Shown: positions 16,990 through 26,335, numbered from the stretch's first letter. The stretch: DNA of 64,000 nt from Minicystis rosea (GCA_001931535.1 CP016211.1:9285703-9349702); one strand, 5' to 3'. A program made the numbers and translations. The notes: generated by a model from the letters alone, not told the origin.

Positions 16990-19014
16990 ATGATCCATCG
17001 TCGATTCATTCCCGTCTGGATGCTGGTCACGACGCTGTCGCTCGGCGCTGCATTCGCAGCGTGCGGGGGCGGAGGGTCGGAGTCGACCCAAGGCACCGGC
17101 GCGGGCCAGCCGACGGGCTCCGGAGGGGCCACGGGCTCGGGAGGGAGCGGCGGGGGAATCGACGTCTCCATCACGGCGCTCACCCTCGATCCGCCGAGCG
17201 CGACGCTCACCGTCGATCAGACCACGCCGAAGACGCAGCTCTTCAAAGCGGTCGCCACGCTCGCGGGCGGCGGCACCAAGGTGGTGCCGGCGGCGTTCAC
17301 GATCGATAATCCGAGCCCCGGTTCGATCGACGCCTCTGGCCTCTACACCACCAGCAACGCCGCCGGCGGGCTCGTCCACGTCACGGCCTCGTACGGCGGC
17401 AAGACGGCGAGCGCCGATCTCACGGTCATCTTCAAGCCTTCGGTCGATGAAGGCTCGGTCCCGCCGGGCACACCGGATCTCTTCGACCCGGGGAAGAACA
17501 CCCCCATCACCGGCGATCCGCTGGCGCCCGACCTCGTTTATCCCTCCGGCGGGACGATGTTCCCGCCCAACGTCTACAAGATCCTCTTCCAGTGGCGGGG
17601 GCACGATCACCCGCTCTTCCGCGTCCATTTCGAGGGCCCCTTCCTCGATTTCTCCATCTATACCGACGGCGCGCACGCCGTGTGCGCGGCCGCGCAGACC
17701 GACGCCGGCTGCTGGGAGGCTTCGCTCCCGACGTGGCAATGGCTCACCGCCTCGGCCGCGGGCAAGAGCGTCCACGTCACCGTCGAGGCCGCCGATCCCG
17801 CGGTGCCGGGCTCTTTCTACGTCGGCAAAGGGATCGACATTCGCTTCGCGAAGAAGCCCGTTCCCGGCGCCATCTACTACTGGTCGACCACGCAGGCGGG
17901 CGTGATGCGCGCGGCCGTGAGCGACGCCGCGCCGAGCTCGTTCATGACCCCGAATGAAGTGGGCAAGTGCGTCGCGTGTCACACGCTCTCGCGCAATGGC
18001 AAGCGCCTCGGCGCGGACGTCGGCGGCGAGACGCTCTGGGTGGCCGGTGTCGACACCACGGTACCGCCGCCGATCGTCTTCAACAGCTACAACAACAAGA
18101 CCATCCCCAACGCCTGGTCCACCTTCAACCCGGACGCGACGCGCATCGTCAGCGCGAGAGGGGGTGTGATGAAGCTGCTCGACGGCGACACCGGCGCGCC
18201 CATCGGCGCGGGGAACGGCGCCATCGATCTCGGCAACAAGTTCGGCACGCAACCCGATTGGGCGCCGGACGGCGCGCACCTCGTCTTCACGTACGGCGGC
18301 TCCAACAAGGATCGCGGCGTGCAGGGCTCGTCGATCGCGATGCTCGACCACGCGAGCGATGCGTTCTCCAATCTCACGGTGGTGCGGCAGTCATCGGGAG
18401 CCTCGGACACCTACGGGTATCCCATGTTCGATCCCACGAGCCATTGGATCGCGTACATGCACGCGACGGGCGCGTCCGACAAGAACGCGGCGGCGAAGCT
18501 CTATGTCGCGCCGGCGCAGGCAGGCGCGCCGGAGACGGATTTGGTCGCCGCCAACACCGTGGTCGCGGACGGCGTGGTGATGGTCGGCATCGCCAACAAC
18601 ATGCCCACGTGGGCGCCGGGCTCGGCCGCGGACGAGACGCTCTGGATCGCGTTCGCGTCGAAGCGCGATTACGGCCTCGTGCTCGAGAATGGATCGAAGT
18701 ACGGCTCCGGGCTCCAACAGCTCTGGGTCGCGGCCATCGATCCGGCCAAGCTCGGCTCGGGCGACCCGAGCTTCCCCGCGTTCCGGCTGCCCTTCCAGCT
18801 CCTCAACGAGAACAACCACCGGCCCTTCTGGGCGGAGGACGCCACCATCCCCACCTGCGACGGCGGCCCCTGCACGCCCGACGGCGGCACGAACGACGGT
18901 GGCGCCTGCAAGGCGGTCGACGAGGACTGCTCCACCGGCTTCTGCTGCGCCGGCCTGACGTGCTCGCCGAACGCCACGGGGACGAGCTACGTGTGCGAGG
19001 TCAGCATCAACTGA
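16990..19014 (+). CDS. Lipoprotein with Ig-like domain, haem-binding motif and propeller repeats
   Basis: 674 aa. Lipobox AFAACG follows a signal peptide, then a Gly/Thr-rich tether. Residues about 60-145 resemble a bacterial Ig-like domain (LDPPSATLTVDQ ... GLYTTSNAAGG ... VTASYGG). Near residue 330 the sequence GKCVACHTLSRNG contains CxxCH, the covalent attachment site for c-type haem. Downstream segments (STFNPDATRIV, DWAPDGAHLVFT, MFDPTSHWIAYM, PTWAPGS) look like TolB-type propeller blades. A Cys-rich tail (DEDCSTGFCCAGLTC) ends the protein. GAGGGGGAG about nine bases upstream supports ATG 16990. Role unknown; an exported redox or binding protein is plausible. Confidence 0.75.
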   Translation: MIHRRFIPVWMLVTTLSLGAAFAACGGGGSESTQGTGAGQPTGSGGATGSGGSGGGIDVSITALTLDPPSATLTVDQTTPKTQLFKAVATLAGGGTKVVPAAFTIDNPSPGSIDASGLYTTSNAAGGLVHVTASYGGKTASADLTVIFKPSVDEGSVPPGTPDLFDPGKNTPITGDPLAPDLVYPSGGTMFPPNVYKILFQWRGHDHPLFRVHFEGPFLDFSIYTDGAHAVCAAAQTDAGCWEASLPTWQWLTASAAGKSVHVTVEAADPAVPGSFYVGKGIDIRFAKKPVPGAIYYWSTTQAGVMRAAVSDAAPSSFMTPNEVGKCVACHTLSRNGKRLGADVGGETLWVAGVDTTVPPPIVFNSYNNKTIPNAWSTFNPDATRIVSARGGVMKLLDGDTGAPIGAGNGAIDLGNKFGTQPDWAPDGAHLVFTYGGSNKDRGVQGSSIAMLDHASDAFSNLTVVRQSSGASDTYGYPMFDPTSHWIAYMHATGASDKNAAAKLYVAPAQAGAPETDLVAANTVVADGVVMVGIANNMPTWAPGSAADETLWIAFASKRDYGLVLENGSKYGSGLQQLWVAAIDPAKLGSGDPSFPAFRLPFQLLNENNHRPFWAEDATIPTCDGGPCTPDGGTNDGGACKAVDEDCSTGFCCAGLTCSPNATGTSYVCEVSIN

Positions 19015-19092
19015 CACCTCGCCGCGGTGAGCGGCTGTCGTATCCCATCTGGCTCTTCACACGCATCCTCTTCGCCACGACTGAAACGTCGA

Positions 19093-19127
19093 GCGACCAC
19101 GCCAATGCGCCGCATCGGCGTGGTCGC
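19093..19127 (+). terminator. Strong hairpin after the haem-motif lipoprotein gene
   Basis: GCGACCACGCC pairs perfectly with GGCGTGGTCGC, and the intervening bases pair further (ATGCG with CGCAT) after one mismatch, giving about 16 bp of stem. It begins 79 bp after the stop codon at 19014. No T-run follows, which is common for stems in very GC-rich genomes. Probable terminator or RNA-end stabiliser; the rest of the 19015-19272 gap is promoter space for 19273. Confidence 0.5.
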
Positions 19128-19272
19128 GTCGCATGTTGCGACACGATTGCGCTCCGATACGGGGTAGTCCCGAGCGAAGCGCAGCCGTTTCTCCGACATG
19201 ATGTGTTCCTCCTTGCTTGACGAGCGGGACGCAATCTCGTGTTCTCGGAAACATCAGGAGGAGTACGCCCCC

Positions 19273-21750
19273 ATGAAGCGTCTCGTCGCTCTCACGCTCT
19301 CGCTCGCCGTCGTCGGATCGAGCGCCCCAGCCTTCGCAGATACGTTTGCATCCGGCTCGCTCATCATCCCCATGGATACGACGTATCAGGACTCGGGGAT
19401 GCTCAAGGCCTATGGCCTCGTCTACCAGCTCCTCAAGAGCGGTGTGCCCGTGCGCTGGGTGATCAAGAGCGGCAAGAGCCTCGGAGAAGCCGACTTCACC
19501 GCTTCGTCGAAGGACAACAAGACGAATGCTGCGGTCACGAATCACGGCTACCGCGGAGGTCCGTTCGTGATCGACGGGGCGGACGCGGCGGCGGCGACGC
19601 CCATCATCACAGCGTGGCAGACGGCGAACACGAAGGTCGTGGTGCACGTGACCACGGCGTCGTTCAGCGGCGACGTCGCCCGCTATCTCGTGGTCGCGCC
19701 GCGCGTCGCGATGCACGCCGACGGCAGCCAGAACATCGCCGTCGGCTACCTCAACGCGGCCGGCATCACCGATTCGACCGGAAACGCGTGGAGCAACAAC
19801 AGCCCCGACCTGCTCACACCCGAGGAGGTCGCCGGGCCGACGACGACGAATCACCACGACGGCGCGCTCTTCGACGCCGACGGCGACCCCGTCTACTGCC
19901 AATTCATGTCGATGCACTGGGGCGTCACGAGCGCTCAAGCGACGCCCGAGGTGGTCGCCGAGACGCGCGATTTCCTCACGCACCCGACGCACTTCTTCGC
20001 CGAATGCCAGGCCGTCAATGCCTTCGAGAACCTCGTCCCATACGGCCGCTTCCTGACGCCGAACGGCTTCAACATCAAGAACCAGCCCAACGCGGTCGAC
20101 ACCTACCACGCCGATCAGACGTTCATGCAGATCGACGGCGCGTTCGGCACCGTGGGTGGCAGCGAGCCCGCCTACGCGCTGCCGACGGGCGACACGTACA
20201 AATCCGGCGCCGACATCACGATGCTCACCAATCACCTGGCGACGCCGGGGTCGTGGGACGTGTGGATGACAGGCTATCTCGACGGCGCCTGCCCGCCCAC
20301 TGCGGAGTCGTGTGGCATGTACGGCAAGGTCAGTTACCTCGGCGGACACCAGTACACGACCAACGTGCCCATCAGCACCAACCCGAAGTCGCAGGGTGTG
20401 CGGCTGTTCCTCAACTCGCTCTTCGACTCGTACTGTGCGGCCGTGGGCGGCGTGCCGTATGTCGCCTTGTACAAGACGGCGCCCGCCACGACGCTCTCGT
20501 CCACGGTCACCTACTCCATCGACTACGCCAACTATGGGCCTTCGGTCGCGCTCGACGGCGTCCTCACCGATCCCATCCCCGCGGGCTCGACGTTCGTCTC
20601 CGCGACCGGCGGCGGCACGTTCGCCGGTGGCAACGTCACTTGGAAGCTGGGCAACCTCGGTGTCGCCGAGTCCGGCTCGGTGCAAGTCACGGTGACGCTC
20701 GGCGGCTTCGGGTCGTACACGAACACGGCGCAGCTCGGCTACAAGGTCGGGCTCAATCCATTCAGCGTGACGTCGAACACCACCGCCACGCTGTACGACA
20801 AGGACACGGACGGGGACGGCATCCTCGATGCGGTGGACACCTGTCCGAACGACAAGAATCCTGGGCAGAACCTCCTCACCGATCCGCAGAGCTGTGGCAC
20901 CTGCGGCAACGTCTGTGGGATGAGCGCGTGCATCAATGGTAGTTGCGCCATCTCCTCGTGCCCCACGGGCTTCAGCGATTGCAACGGTGTCGTTTCGGAC
21001 GGCTGTGAATACGCCAATGGTGGATTCGCCGGGGATCCGCAGAACTGCGGTGGATGCGGGCTCGCGTGTTCCTTGCCGAACGCGGACGCGTCGTGCGTGA
21101 GCGCCAAGTGTGCCATCGCGGGCTGCCAAACCGGCTTCGTCGATCTCGACGGGGACGCGGCCAACGGCTGCGAGTACACGTGCACCAAGACCGCGCCGGA
21201 CGACGTGACGTGCAATGGTGTCGACGACGACTGCGACGGTCAGATCGATGAAGACTACGCGCCCGTGACGTGTGGCGTGGGCGCCTGCGCCGCGACGTCG
21301 ACGTGCAAGCTCGGCGTGGAGAGCTGCTCGCCCGGCTCTCCCTCGGCGGAAGGGCCGGCGGGCAGCCCGACGTGCTCGAACGGCATCGACGACGACTGCA
21401 ACGGCAGCGCCGACAGCGTCGATCCTGCCTGCCAGAAGCAACCGTGCAAAGCGGACGCGGACTGCGACGACGACAACGCCTGCACGACCGACGCCTGCTC
21501 CAACGGCTTCTGTTCCCATGCCGGCGTCGAATGCGGCAGCGGTGGTGGCGGCGGCACGAGCAGCTCGACGGGGACTGGCAACGGCGGCTCCGACGCGACG
21601 GGCGGTGGTGGCGGCTCGGACGGCGGCGCGAGCCCCGGCGATCAGGGCTCGTGCTCGTGCCGCACGACGGCGCCTCCCGCCGATCCGACGCGCGCGCTCG
21701 GGCTCGTGCTCGCCATGGCGGCGCTCGCGGCGCGCAGAAGGAAGGTCTGA
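19273..21750 (+). CDS. Large secreted protein with DUF11, MopE-like motifs and MYXO-CTERM-like tail
   Basis: 825 aa. A signal peptide ends at PAFA near residue 23. About 400 residues follow without a recognised fold, then a DUF11-type beta domain (YANYGPSVALDGVLTDPIPA). Next is a Ca-binding-like DKDTDGDGILDAVDTCPND stretch and two Cys-rich CGTCGN/CGGCGL units. Two MopE-like motifs (CNGVDDDCDGQIDED, CSNGIDDDCNG) and a CxxDxDCDDDNACTTDAC unit come next, then a Gly-rich linker. The end has the MYXO-CTERM layout: Cys pair, hydrophobic helix, ARRRKV. It is expected to be sorted to the outer surface and processed at the C-terminus. AGGAGGAG at 19257-19264 supports ATG 19273. Confidence 0.85.
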   Translation: MKRLVALTLSLAVVGSSAPAFADTFASGSLIIPMDTTYQDSGMLKAYGLVYQLLKSGVPVRWVIKSGKSLGEADFTASSKDNKTNAAVTNHGYRGGPFVIDGADAAAATPIITAWQTANTKVVVHVTTASFSGDVARYLVVAPRVAMHADGSQNIAVGYLNAAGITDSTGNAWSNNSPDLLTPEEVAGPTTTNHHDGALFDADGDPVYCQFMSMHWGVTSAQATPEVVAETRDFLTHPTHFFAECQAVNAFENLVPYGRFLTPNGFNIKNQPNAVDTYHADQTFMQIDGAFGTVGGSEPAYALPTGDTYKSGADITMLTNHLATPGSWDVWMTGYLDGACPPTAESCGMYGKVSYLGGHQYTTNVPISTNPKSQGVRLFLNSLFDSYCAAVGGVPYVALYKTAPATTLSSTVTYSIDYANYGPSVALDGVLTDPIPAGSTFVSATGGGTFAGGNVTWKLGNLGVAESGSVQVTVTLGGFGSYTNTAQLGYKVGLNPFSVTSNTTATLYDKDTDGDGILDAVDTCPNDKNPGQNLLTDPQSCGTCGNVCGMSACINGSCAISSCPTGFSDCNGVVSDGCEYANGGFAGDPQNCGGCGLACSLPNADASCVSAKCAIAGCQTGFVDLDGDAANGCEYTCTKTAPDDVTCNGVDDDCDGQIDEDYAPVTCGVGACAATSTCKLGVESCSPGSPSAEGPAGSPTCSNGIDDDCNGSADSVDPACQKQPCKADADCDDDNACTTDACSNGFCSHAGVECGSGGGGGTSSSTGTGNGGSDATGGGGGSDGGASPGDQGSCSCRTTAPPADPTRALGLVLAMAALAARRRKV

Positions 21751-21796
21751 TCCGCGGAGAGGTCCTCGAGATGCAGAAGGCCGGCGCTGCCGTGAT

Positions 21797-21915
21797 GCGT
21801 GCGTTCATGCGCGCGGCAGCTCGAGCCGGCGCCGTTTGAAGCGCGCAGCGTCGAGCTCGACGGCGTGAGCTTCTACATGGCCGAGCACGACCAGGAGGTC
21901 GTGCTCACGCCATAG
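21797..21915 (+). pseudogene. Possible C-terminal gene fragment
   Basis: A 38-codon open stretch without a usable start encodes EARSVELDGVSFYMAEHDQE followed by VVLTP and a stop. The composition looks like the end of a real protein, but there is no N-terminal part in this frame and a stop lies just upstream. It ends 15 bp before the stop codon of the opposing hydroxylase gene. It could be a relic or chance; the family was not recognised. Confidence 0.25.
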
Positions 21916-21930
21916 CCGCCCCTCCAAGCT

Positions 21931-23577
21931 TCAAGGGGCGAGACTTCTCCCAAGGATCTTCTCGAGGATGTCGCGCACGATCGCGGGCTCCGCGAGCGCG
22001 CCGAGACTGCGCCATGCCACGACACCATCCGGTCGGACCAGGAGGGCACCGTCGCTCCGAATGCCGGCCCGCGCGCACCACCGTCCCGTCTCCTCCGCGA
22101 GGTCTTCTCCACCGATGTGGAAGGCTCGGATCGAGACGGGTGACGAGAGACGCTCCGCGGCCTCCCTCCACGAGCTGCCGTCCGGCCCCGAGAGGAGGAC
22201 GAGCTCACCCGGGGCCAGGTCCAGCGTCGAGATCCGTGAGCCATCGCGGGCGCGGAGCCATGCATGGGGCACGCGTCGCCCGGGCTGGCCTTCGTCGTCG
22301 GGATCCACGTCGTCGTCACCGGCGATCGCACGCGATCGATACGCATCGTCGAGGCTCAGGAGCGTGCGAACATCGGTCGGCGGAGCCGAGCGGCCCAGCT
22401 TCGGGAGGCCGTTCTCGTCCGCGGCGCGAGACGAAGCGATCACCGCTCTTCGCGCGGCGGGCAGACGCTCGGCCTCGTAGGTGTCGAGCAGGCCATCGTC
22501 TGCGAGACCACGGAGCACGAAGGAAAGCTTCCAGGCGAGGTTGTTGGCGTCCTCGATGCCCGTGGCCGCGCCGAGCCCGAGGAATGGAGTCATCTGATGC
22601 GCGGCATCGCCCGCGAGCAGCACCCGGCCCGATCGATAGGCCAAGGCCATGGCGGAGGCTGCCTCCCAGCGCTGCGCGTCGATGATGTTCGGCACGAGGT
22701 CGGGGATGCCCATGCCGGCACGCACGATCTCGATGCATCGATCGCGAGAGAGAGGCTCCAGCGTCCCCTGGTCCGCGTGCGGGACGACCATTTGGAGGCG
22801 CCATCGACGACCATGATCGAACGCATGGAGGAGGGCCGTGAAGTCGGGTCTCTGGAGGAAGCAGGTGTTGAACGCCCTCCCCGCGAGGAGCGATCGCAGG
22901 TCCGCGTCGAAGAGGATGTTCACGTAGCGACCGGCGACGCCGAGGTGCTCGCGCCCGATGCCCAGCCGCTCCCGCATCTTTCCCCCGGCCCCATCGGCGA
23001 CCACGGCGTAGCGCGCCCGGACGAGCTGCGACGCCCCCGTCTCGCGGTGGAGGATGCGGGCGGTGACGCACTCAGGCGTCTGGGTGAGCTCGACGACCTC
23101 GCTCGAGAAGCGCAGGTCCCCGCCCCTCGCCTCGGCCACGGCGCGCAGCACGGGCTCGACGCGGTTCTGCGGTGCGCGCGCCGACGGAGCAGGCGACAGC
23201 TCCTCCTCCATGGCCCGCATGCGACCGTAGATGGCCGCGTGGTTTTCCGGGCGGTCTGCGAGCGCTTGCAACAGCGTGGGTCCCGAGAGGGAGCCCATGG
23301 CGTTCTCCAGATCGGCGCCCGCCGCGCGAACGTCGCGCTCCACATCGAGCGCCCGGAACACCTCCATCGCGCGCGCGTTGTAGCGGGAGGCGCGCGGGTG
23401 CACCGACGACGACGCGTGCTTCTCGGCGAGGAGCACGTGGATCCCCCGGCGCTGGCAGGCGAGCGCCGTGGTCAACCCGACGATGCTTCCGCCGACGATG
23501 AGGACCTGGGTCTCGACCTCCGCGTTCGTCGATCGATCGACGATCGGAGCCGCCTGTTTGGCCTGATGCTGGTTCAT
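21931..23577 (-). CDS. FAD-dependent aromatic hydroxylase (PheA/TfdB family)
   Basis: 548 aa, the usual length for FAD monooxygenases with a C-terminal thioredoxin-like domain. The Rossmann motif reads VLIVGGSIVGLTTALACQRR, the DG motif VVADGAGG, and the GD motif LLAGDAAHQMTPFLGLGAAT, then GIEDANNLAWKL. The last 150 residues (APGELVLLSGPDG ... LLVRPDGVVAWR) form the thioredoxin-like dimerisation domain. Family members hydroxylate phenols or polyketide aromatics with NADPH and O2. An AGGAAGG sequence upstream supports ATG 23577. No polyketide or ring-cleavage genes are adjacent, so the substrate is open. A perfect hairpin lies 67-86 bp upstream. Confidence 0.9.
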   Translation of the reverse strand: MNQHQAKQAAPIVDRSTNAEVETQVLIVGGSIVGLTTALACQRRGIHVLLAEKHASSSVHPRASRYNARAMEVFRALDVERDVRAAGADLENAMGSLSGPTLLQALADRPENHAAIYGRMRAMEEELSPAPSARAPQNRVEPVLRAVAEARGGDLRFSSEVVELTQTPECVTARILHRETGASQLVRARYAVVADGAGGKMRERLGIGREHLGVAGRYVNILFDADLRSLLAGRAFNTCFLQRPDFTALLHAFDHGRRWRLQMVVPHADQGTLEPLSRDRCIEIVRAGMGIPDLVPNIIDAQRWEAASAMALAYRSGRVLLAGDAAHQMTPFLGLGAATGIEDANNLAWKLSFVLRGLADDGLLDTYEAERLPAARRAVIASSRAADENGLPKLGRSAPPTDVRTLLSLDDAYRSRAIAGDDDVDPDDEGQPGRRVPHAWLRARDGSRISTLDLAPGELVLLSGPDGSSWREAAERLSSPVSIRAFHIGGEDLAEETGRWCARAGIRSDGALLVRPDGVVAWRSLGALAEPAIVRDILEKILGRSLAP

Positions 23578-23643
23578 GGTGAGCCTTCCTGGGCGCACGA
23601 CGCCCTCGTCGTCGTGGGACGCCCGCGTGGTGCGGGGTCTCAG

Positions 23644-23663
23644 GCTCCTGAACCATCAGGAGC
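23644..23663. promoter_or_regulatory. Perfect 8+8 palindrome upstream of the aromatic hydroxylase
   Basis: GCTCCTGA-ACCA-TCAGGAGC is a perfect stem with a 4-base loop, in the divergent gap between 23577 and 23838. No gene ends here, so an operator or leader hairpin is more likely than a terminator. No regulator gene is adjacent to bind it. Confidence 0.4.
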
Positions 23664-23837
23664 GGCCGGGGCTCACCTGACCGACCTACCGGTTTTCGAC
23701 CCACGGTCCATAGGATCCTCAAGGTGGCCTGGCAAGGTCTCTCGGCCAAGGGTGTTCACGCGAGCGGGGACTCGAAGCCCCGCGCGTGAGGCCCAATCTC
23801 GCTTGCCAGCGTCGTCGATCGATCGCCCAATGCCGCC

Positions 23838-24530
23838 ATGAAGAAAGCACTCGCCGCGGTGGTCGCGCTCGCGCTGCTGGGATGCGACGACAGGGAGGAG
23901 CAGCGGCGGGCCGCTGAGGCTCATCAGGCCGCCGAGAAGGCGAAGAAGGAGGCGGTGACGGCGCAGCTCGGGCCCGAGGTGCGCAAGCTGATCGCGAAGG
24001 TGGACAAGCTGCGCCCGCTGCTCGCCGGCGTGCCCAAGGCGACCGAGGACGCCGCCCCGCCGCGCACCGATCCGAAGATGAAGCTCTCCGAGACGAAGCT
24101 CGACGATCCCGCGGGGAACGCCGACCTCCTCTTCGAAGGGGAGCTGACGCTGCTGCGCCGCGGGATGCTCGGTACCTGCAACTACTACCTTCGCCAGCCC
24201 GACAAGGACACCTCGGCGCACCTCCTGGAGGACGTCATGAAGCGCGGCCTCCGGACCCGCTACTTCCTCGTCGTGCGCGCGGACGAGACGAAGAAGCCGC
24301 GGATCAGCAGAGGGAGCACGTACACGGACGGCACGCTCGAGGGCGACGTCGTGGTCTTCGATCTCACCGCCGATCCACCCAAGTCGCTGGGGAGCTTCCC
24401 CATCCGCGCCGAGCTGACGAGCAAGGTGAAGGTGCGCGCCGACGCGAAGACCGAGGAGATCCAGTACGCGCTCGACGAGGCTTTGCGCAAGACGGCGCTC
24501 GACGAGGTGGAGCGGATCCTGGCACGCTGA
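23838..24530 (+). CDS. Putative lipoprotein with N-terminal coiled-coil segment
   Basis: 230 aa. MKKALAAVVALALLGCDD is a clean lipoprotein signal with Cys16. A charged helical stretch rich in Ala/Glu/Lys/Arg (EEQRRAAEAHQAAEKAKKEA) follows and would form a coiled coil. The remainder is mixed alpha/beta with the segments LFEGELTLLRRG, RTRYFLVVRADE and GDVVVFDL. No family is recognised. It probably sits in the outer membrane or periplasm. It is convergent with 24608-25408 and divergent from the hydroxylase. Confidence 0.65.
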   Translation: MKKALAAVVALALLGCDDREEQRRAAEAHQAAEKAKKEAVTAQLGPEVRKLIAKVDKLRPLLAGVPKATEDAAPPRTDPKMKLSETKLDDPAGNADLLFEGELTLLRRGMLGTCNYYLRQPDKDTSAHLLEDVMKRGLRTRYFLVVRADETKKPRISRGSTYTDGTLEGDVVVFDLTADPPKSLGSFPIRAELTSKVKVRADAKTEEIQYALDEALRKTALDEVERILAR

Positions 24531-24607
24531 GCGCCGCTCTCCTGTGCACCCAATGCCGCTGCAAACAGACGATCAACGCTCGAGTCCGCGGCGGCATGAA
24601 CAGCGTC

Positions 24608-25408
24608 TCATGACTCGTACATCCACTCGAACATCATGCTCTCGTGATCCTGGTCGAACATCCCCGTAGCCTCCAGGGTCGCGAGCTGTCGCTGCTCATC
24701 GGGGGAGCTCGCCTTCCGCAACAGCGGTTCGAGGATGCGCGCGAGGACGACGTCGACATTCCGTTCATCGTCCGAGATCCATGACAGGCCACCTGTTTGC
24801 CACATCCTCTCTTGCCATTCTCCGAGGAGGCACAGCAGATAGGGAATGGCGTCCGCCCGATCCTGAGCCACCAGCTCTCTGGCAGCTCGTTCCGCCTCCT
24901 CGATTCCAGCGCCGCCTTCAATCAAGCTCCAGAGTGGGCCCAGGTTCGCGGCTTCGGTGATGGGAGGAAGATCATGCTCGCGCCCGTAGTCGCCGACTTC
25001 CAGAGGTGCAAGCAACCGCGCCCGCACCTCTCTGCTCAGGATGGCTTCGGCAAACTCCGCCGGATGCTGAACCATCGGCAAGCGCAGCAGGTTCACGAGG
25101 AAGAGGTCATGAGGGAGGACGGCCTCCGTGTCGCAGCGACTGGCCGCTTGGCGCACGCCGAACGCAAAGGCTCGATACCGCGTGTCGTCGATCGCCGTTT
25201 CGGTTCTCTCCGGCAAGACGGCGACGACTTGCTCCTTCGCATCCAACAACCGAGCGTCATCGAAGACATCGAGGATCACCGTCGCGTACCCGCGGTGCTC
25301 GGCGGGGCTGACGAGCAATCGCAGGAGTCGGTGCGTCGCCACGTGCTCGATGGGTGACGAGAACACATCCTGAAGAGCCGCGATTGCCTTTTCGGGAGAC
25401 ATCGTCAT
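24608..25408 (-). CDS. Hypothetical alpha-helical protein
   Basis: 266 aa, no signal peptide or membrane segment. It is acidic, Leu/Glu-rich and apparently all-helical (e.g. ATHRLLRLLVSPAEHRGYAT, PYLLCLLGEWQERMW), in the style of armadillo/HEAT-like cytoplasmic proteins. Base composition appears less GC-rich than in neighbouring genes, which may indicate recent acquisition. Upstream on the same strand lie a transsulfuration-enzyme relic and the SugE gene. No homologous family is recognised and no function is proposed. Confidence 0.55.
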   Translation of the reverse strand: MTMSPEKAIAALQDVFSSPIEHVATHRLLRLLVSPAEHRGYATVILDVFDDARLLDAKEQVVAVLPERTETAIDDTRYRAFAFGVRQAASRCDTEAVLPHDLFLVNLLRLPMVQHPAEFAEAILSREVRARLLAPLEVGDYGREHDLPPITEAANLGPLWSLIEGGAGIEEAERAARELVAQDRADAIPYLLCLLGEWQERMWQTGGLSWISDDERNVDVVLARILEPLLRKASSPDEQRQLATLEATGMFDQDHESMMFEWMYES

Positions 25409-25499
25409 CCAAGAGCCCTTTTACCGGAAACGAAAGGGCCATCCTACCACGCGCGCAGCCTGTCGCCGACAACGCCTTTGCGCACATCGCGCCAGCGAC

Positions 25500-25595
25500 C
25501 TACGCGTCGCGCAGGACTGCTACGAGGTCTGCCCAGAGGCCTTCGACGTCCTCGATTCCGACACTCGACCGGAGGAGCGACGGGGGCAGGTGCTC
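25500..25595 (-). pseudogene. Cys/Met transsulfuration enzyme C-terminal remnant
   Basis: The minus strand reads LPPSLLRSSVGIEDVEGLWA followed by DLVAVLRDA and a stop. The RxSVGIEDxxxLxxDLxxAL pattern is the C-terminal signature of PLP-dependent cystathionine gamma-synthase/lyase proteins. The preceding frame (to 25700) is unrelated, and the catalytic Lys region is absent. Only about 30 residues survive, so this is a decayed gene end lying between 24608-25408 and SugE. Confidence 0.55.
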
Positions 25596-25692
25596 TTGGC
25601 CGCCTGCATGGCGCTCAATCGTCGACTCCACGGCATGCTCTTCTCTTCTTCGTTCTTGCCAGTTGCCCGAGACGAGGACGGGACGACCGCCG

Positions 25693-26013
25693 CTACCCAC
25701 TCGACGTCAGCTTCAGGCCGATGATCGAGACCACGAGGAGCACGACGAAGACGATGCGCAGCGGGGGCATCGCCTCATCGAAGAGGACGACACCACCGAT
25801 GGCTGCCCCGACCACGCCGATGCCAACCCAGACCGCGTACGCCGCTCCAATCGGGACCGTGCGCGATGCGCGTGCGAGCAAGAGCATGCTCGCGACGATG
25901 GCGGTGCCGGTGATGATGCTCGGAAGCGGACGCGTGAAGCCCTGCGTGTACTTGAGGCCGAGCGACCAGACGACTTCGAGAACACCAGCGATGATCAAAA
26001 CGAGCCAGGCCAT
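25693..26013 (-). CDS. sugE: SMR-family guanidinium exporter Gdx (SugE)
   Basis: 106 aa, four transmembrane helices, exact size of small multidrug resistance proteins. The N-terminus MAWLVLIIAGVLEVVWSLGL carries the essential Glu13 in the context typical of SugE/Gdx rather than EmrE. The segments PIGAAYAVWVGIGVVGAA and IIGLKL are also SugE-like. Gdx proteins export guanidinium in exchange for protons as dual-topology dimers; some also confer quaternary-ammonium tolerance. ATG 26013 gives the canonical start. No convincing guanidine riboswitch was found upstream. Confidence 0.93.
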   Translation of the reverse strand: MAWLVLIIAGVLEVVWSLGLKYTQGFTRPLPSIITGTAIVASMLLLARASRTVPIGAAYAVWVGIGVVGAAIGGVVLFDEAMPPLRIVFVVLLVVSIIGLKLTSSG

Positions 26014-26335
26014 GGATCCTCCACGGCCCGTCGTTCTTTCCTGGTACGGGTCGGCCTCGTCAGGGCTCGAAATGAGCAACGGCCACTCTAATCGCCCAAG
26101 CCCGTCCCGGCAACTGCGATCCTCGGCACGATCGCCGAGAACGCGGGGCGCGTCGAGGGCCCGGAGTCACCAGCCGGGCGAAGTCGGCCCATGGTTGTCC
26201 GGGCAGGCGGTTCGCCCTTTGCAGAGGTGATTGAGAGAGAAGAGAGCGTTCCTCGTCGACACCGAGCATGCATGAACACGCCCGCTTCATGGAGAGCGGG
26301 CAGGCGGGCATCCGAGCAAGCAAAGGAGTCATGTC

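Noticed and set aside
19057..21519. 820-codon minus-strand frame
   Set aside because: Antisense to the MYXO-CTERM-type protein gene; Arg/Val/Ala-rich composition is a by-product of third-position GC bias.
26014..26335. Guanidine (mini-ykkC) riboswitch upstream of sugE
   Set aside because: One CCT-GACG-AGG stem is present, but the required pair of hairpins with ACGR loops could not be built.
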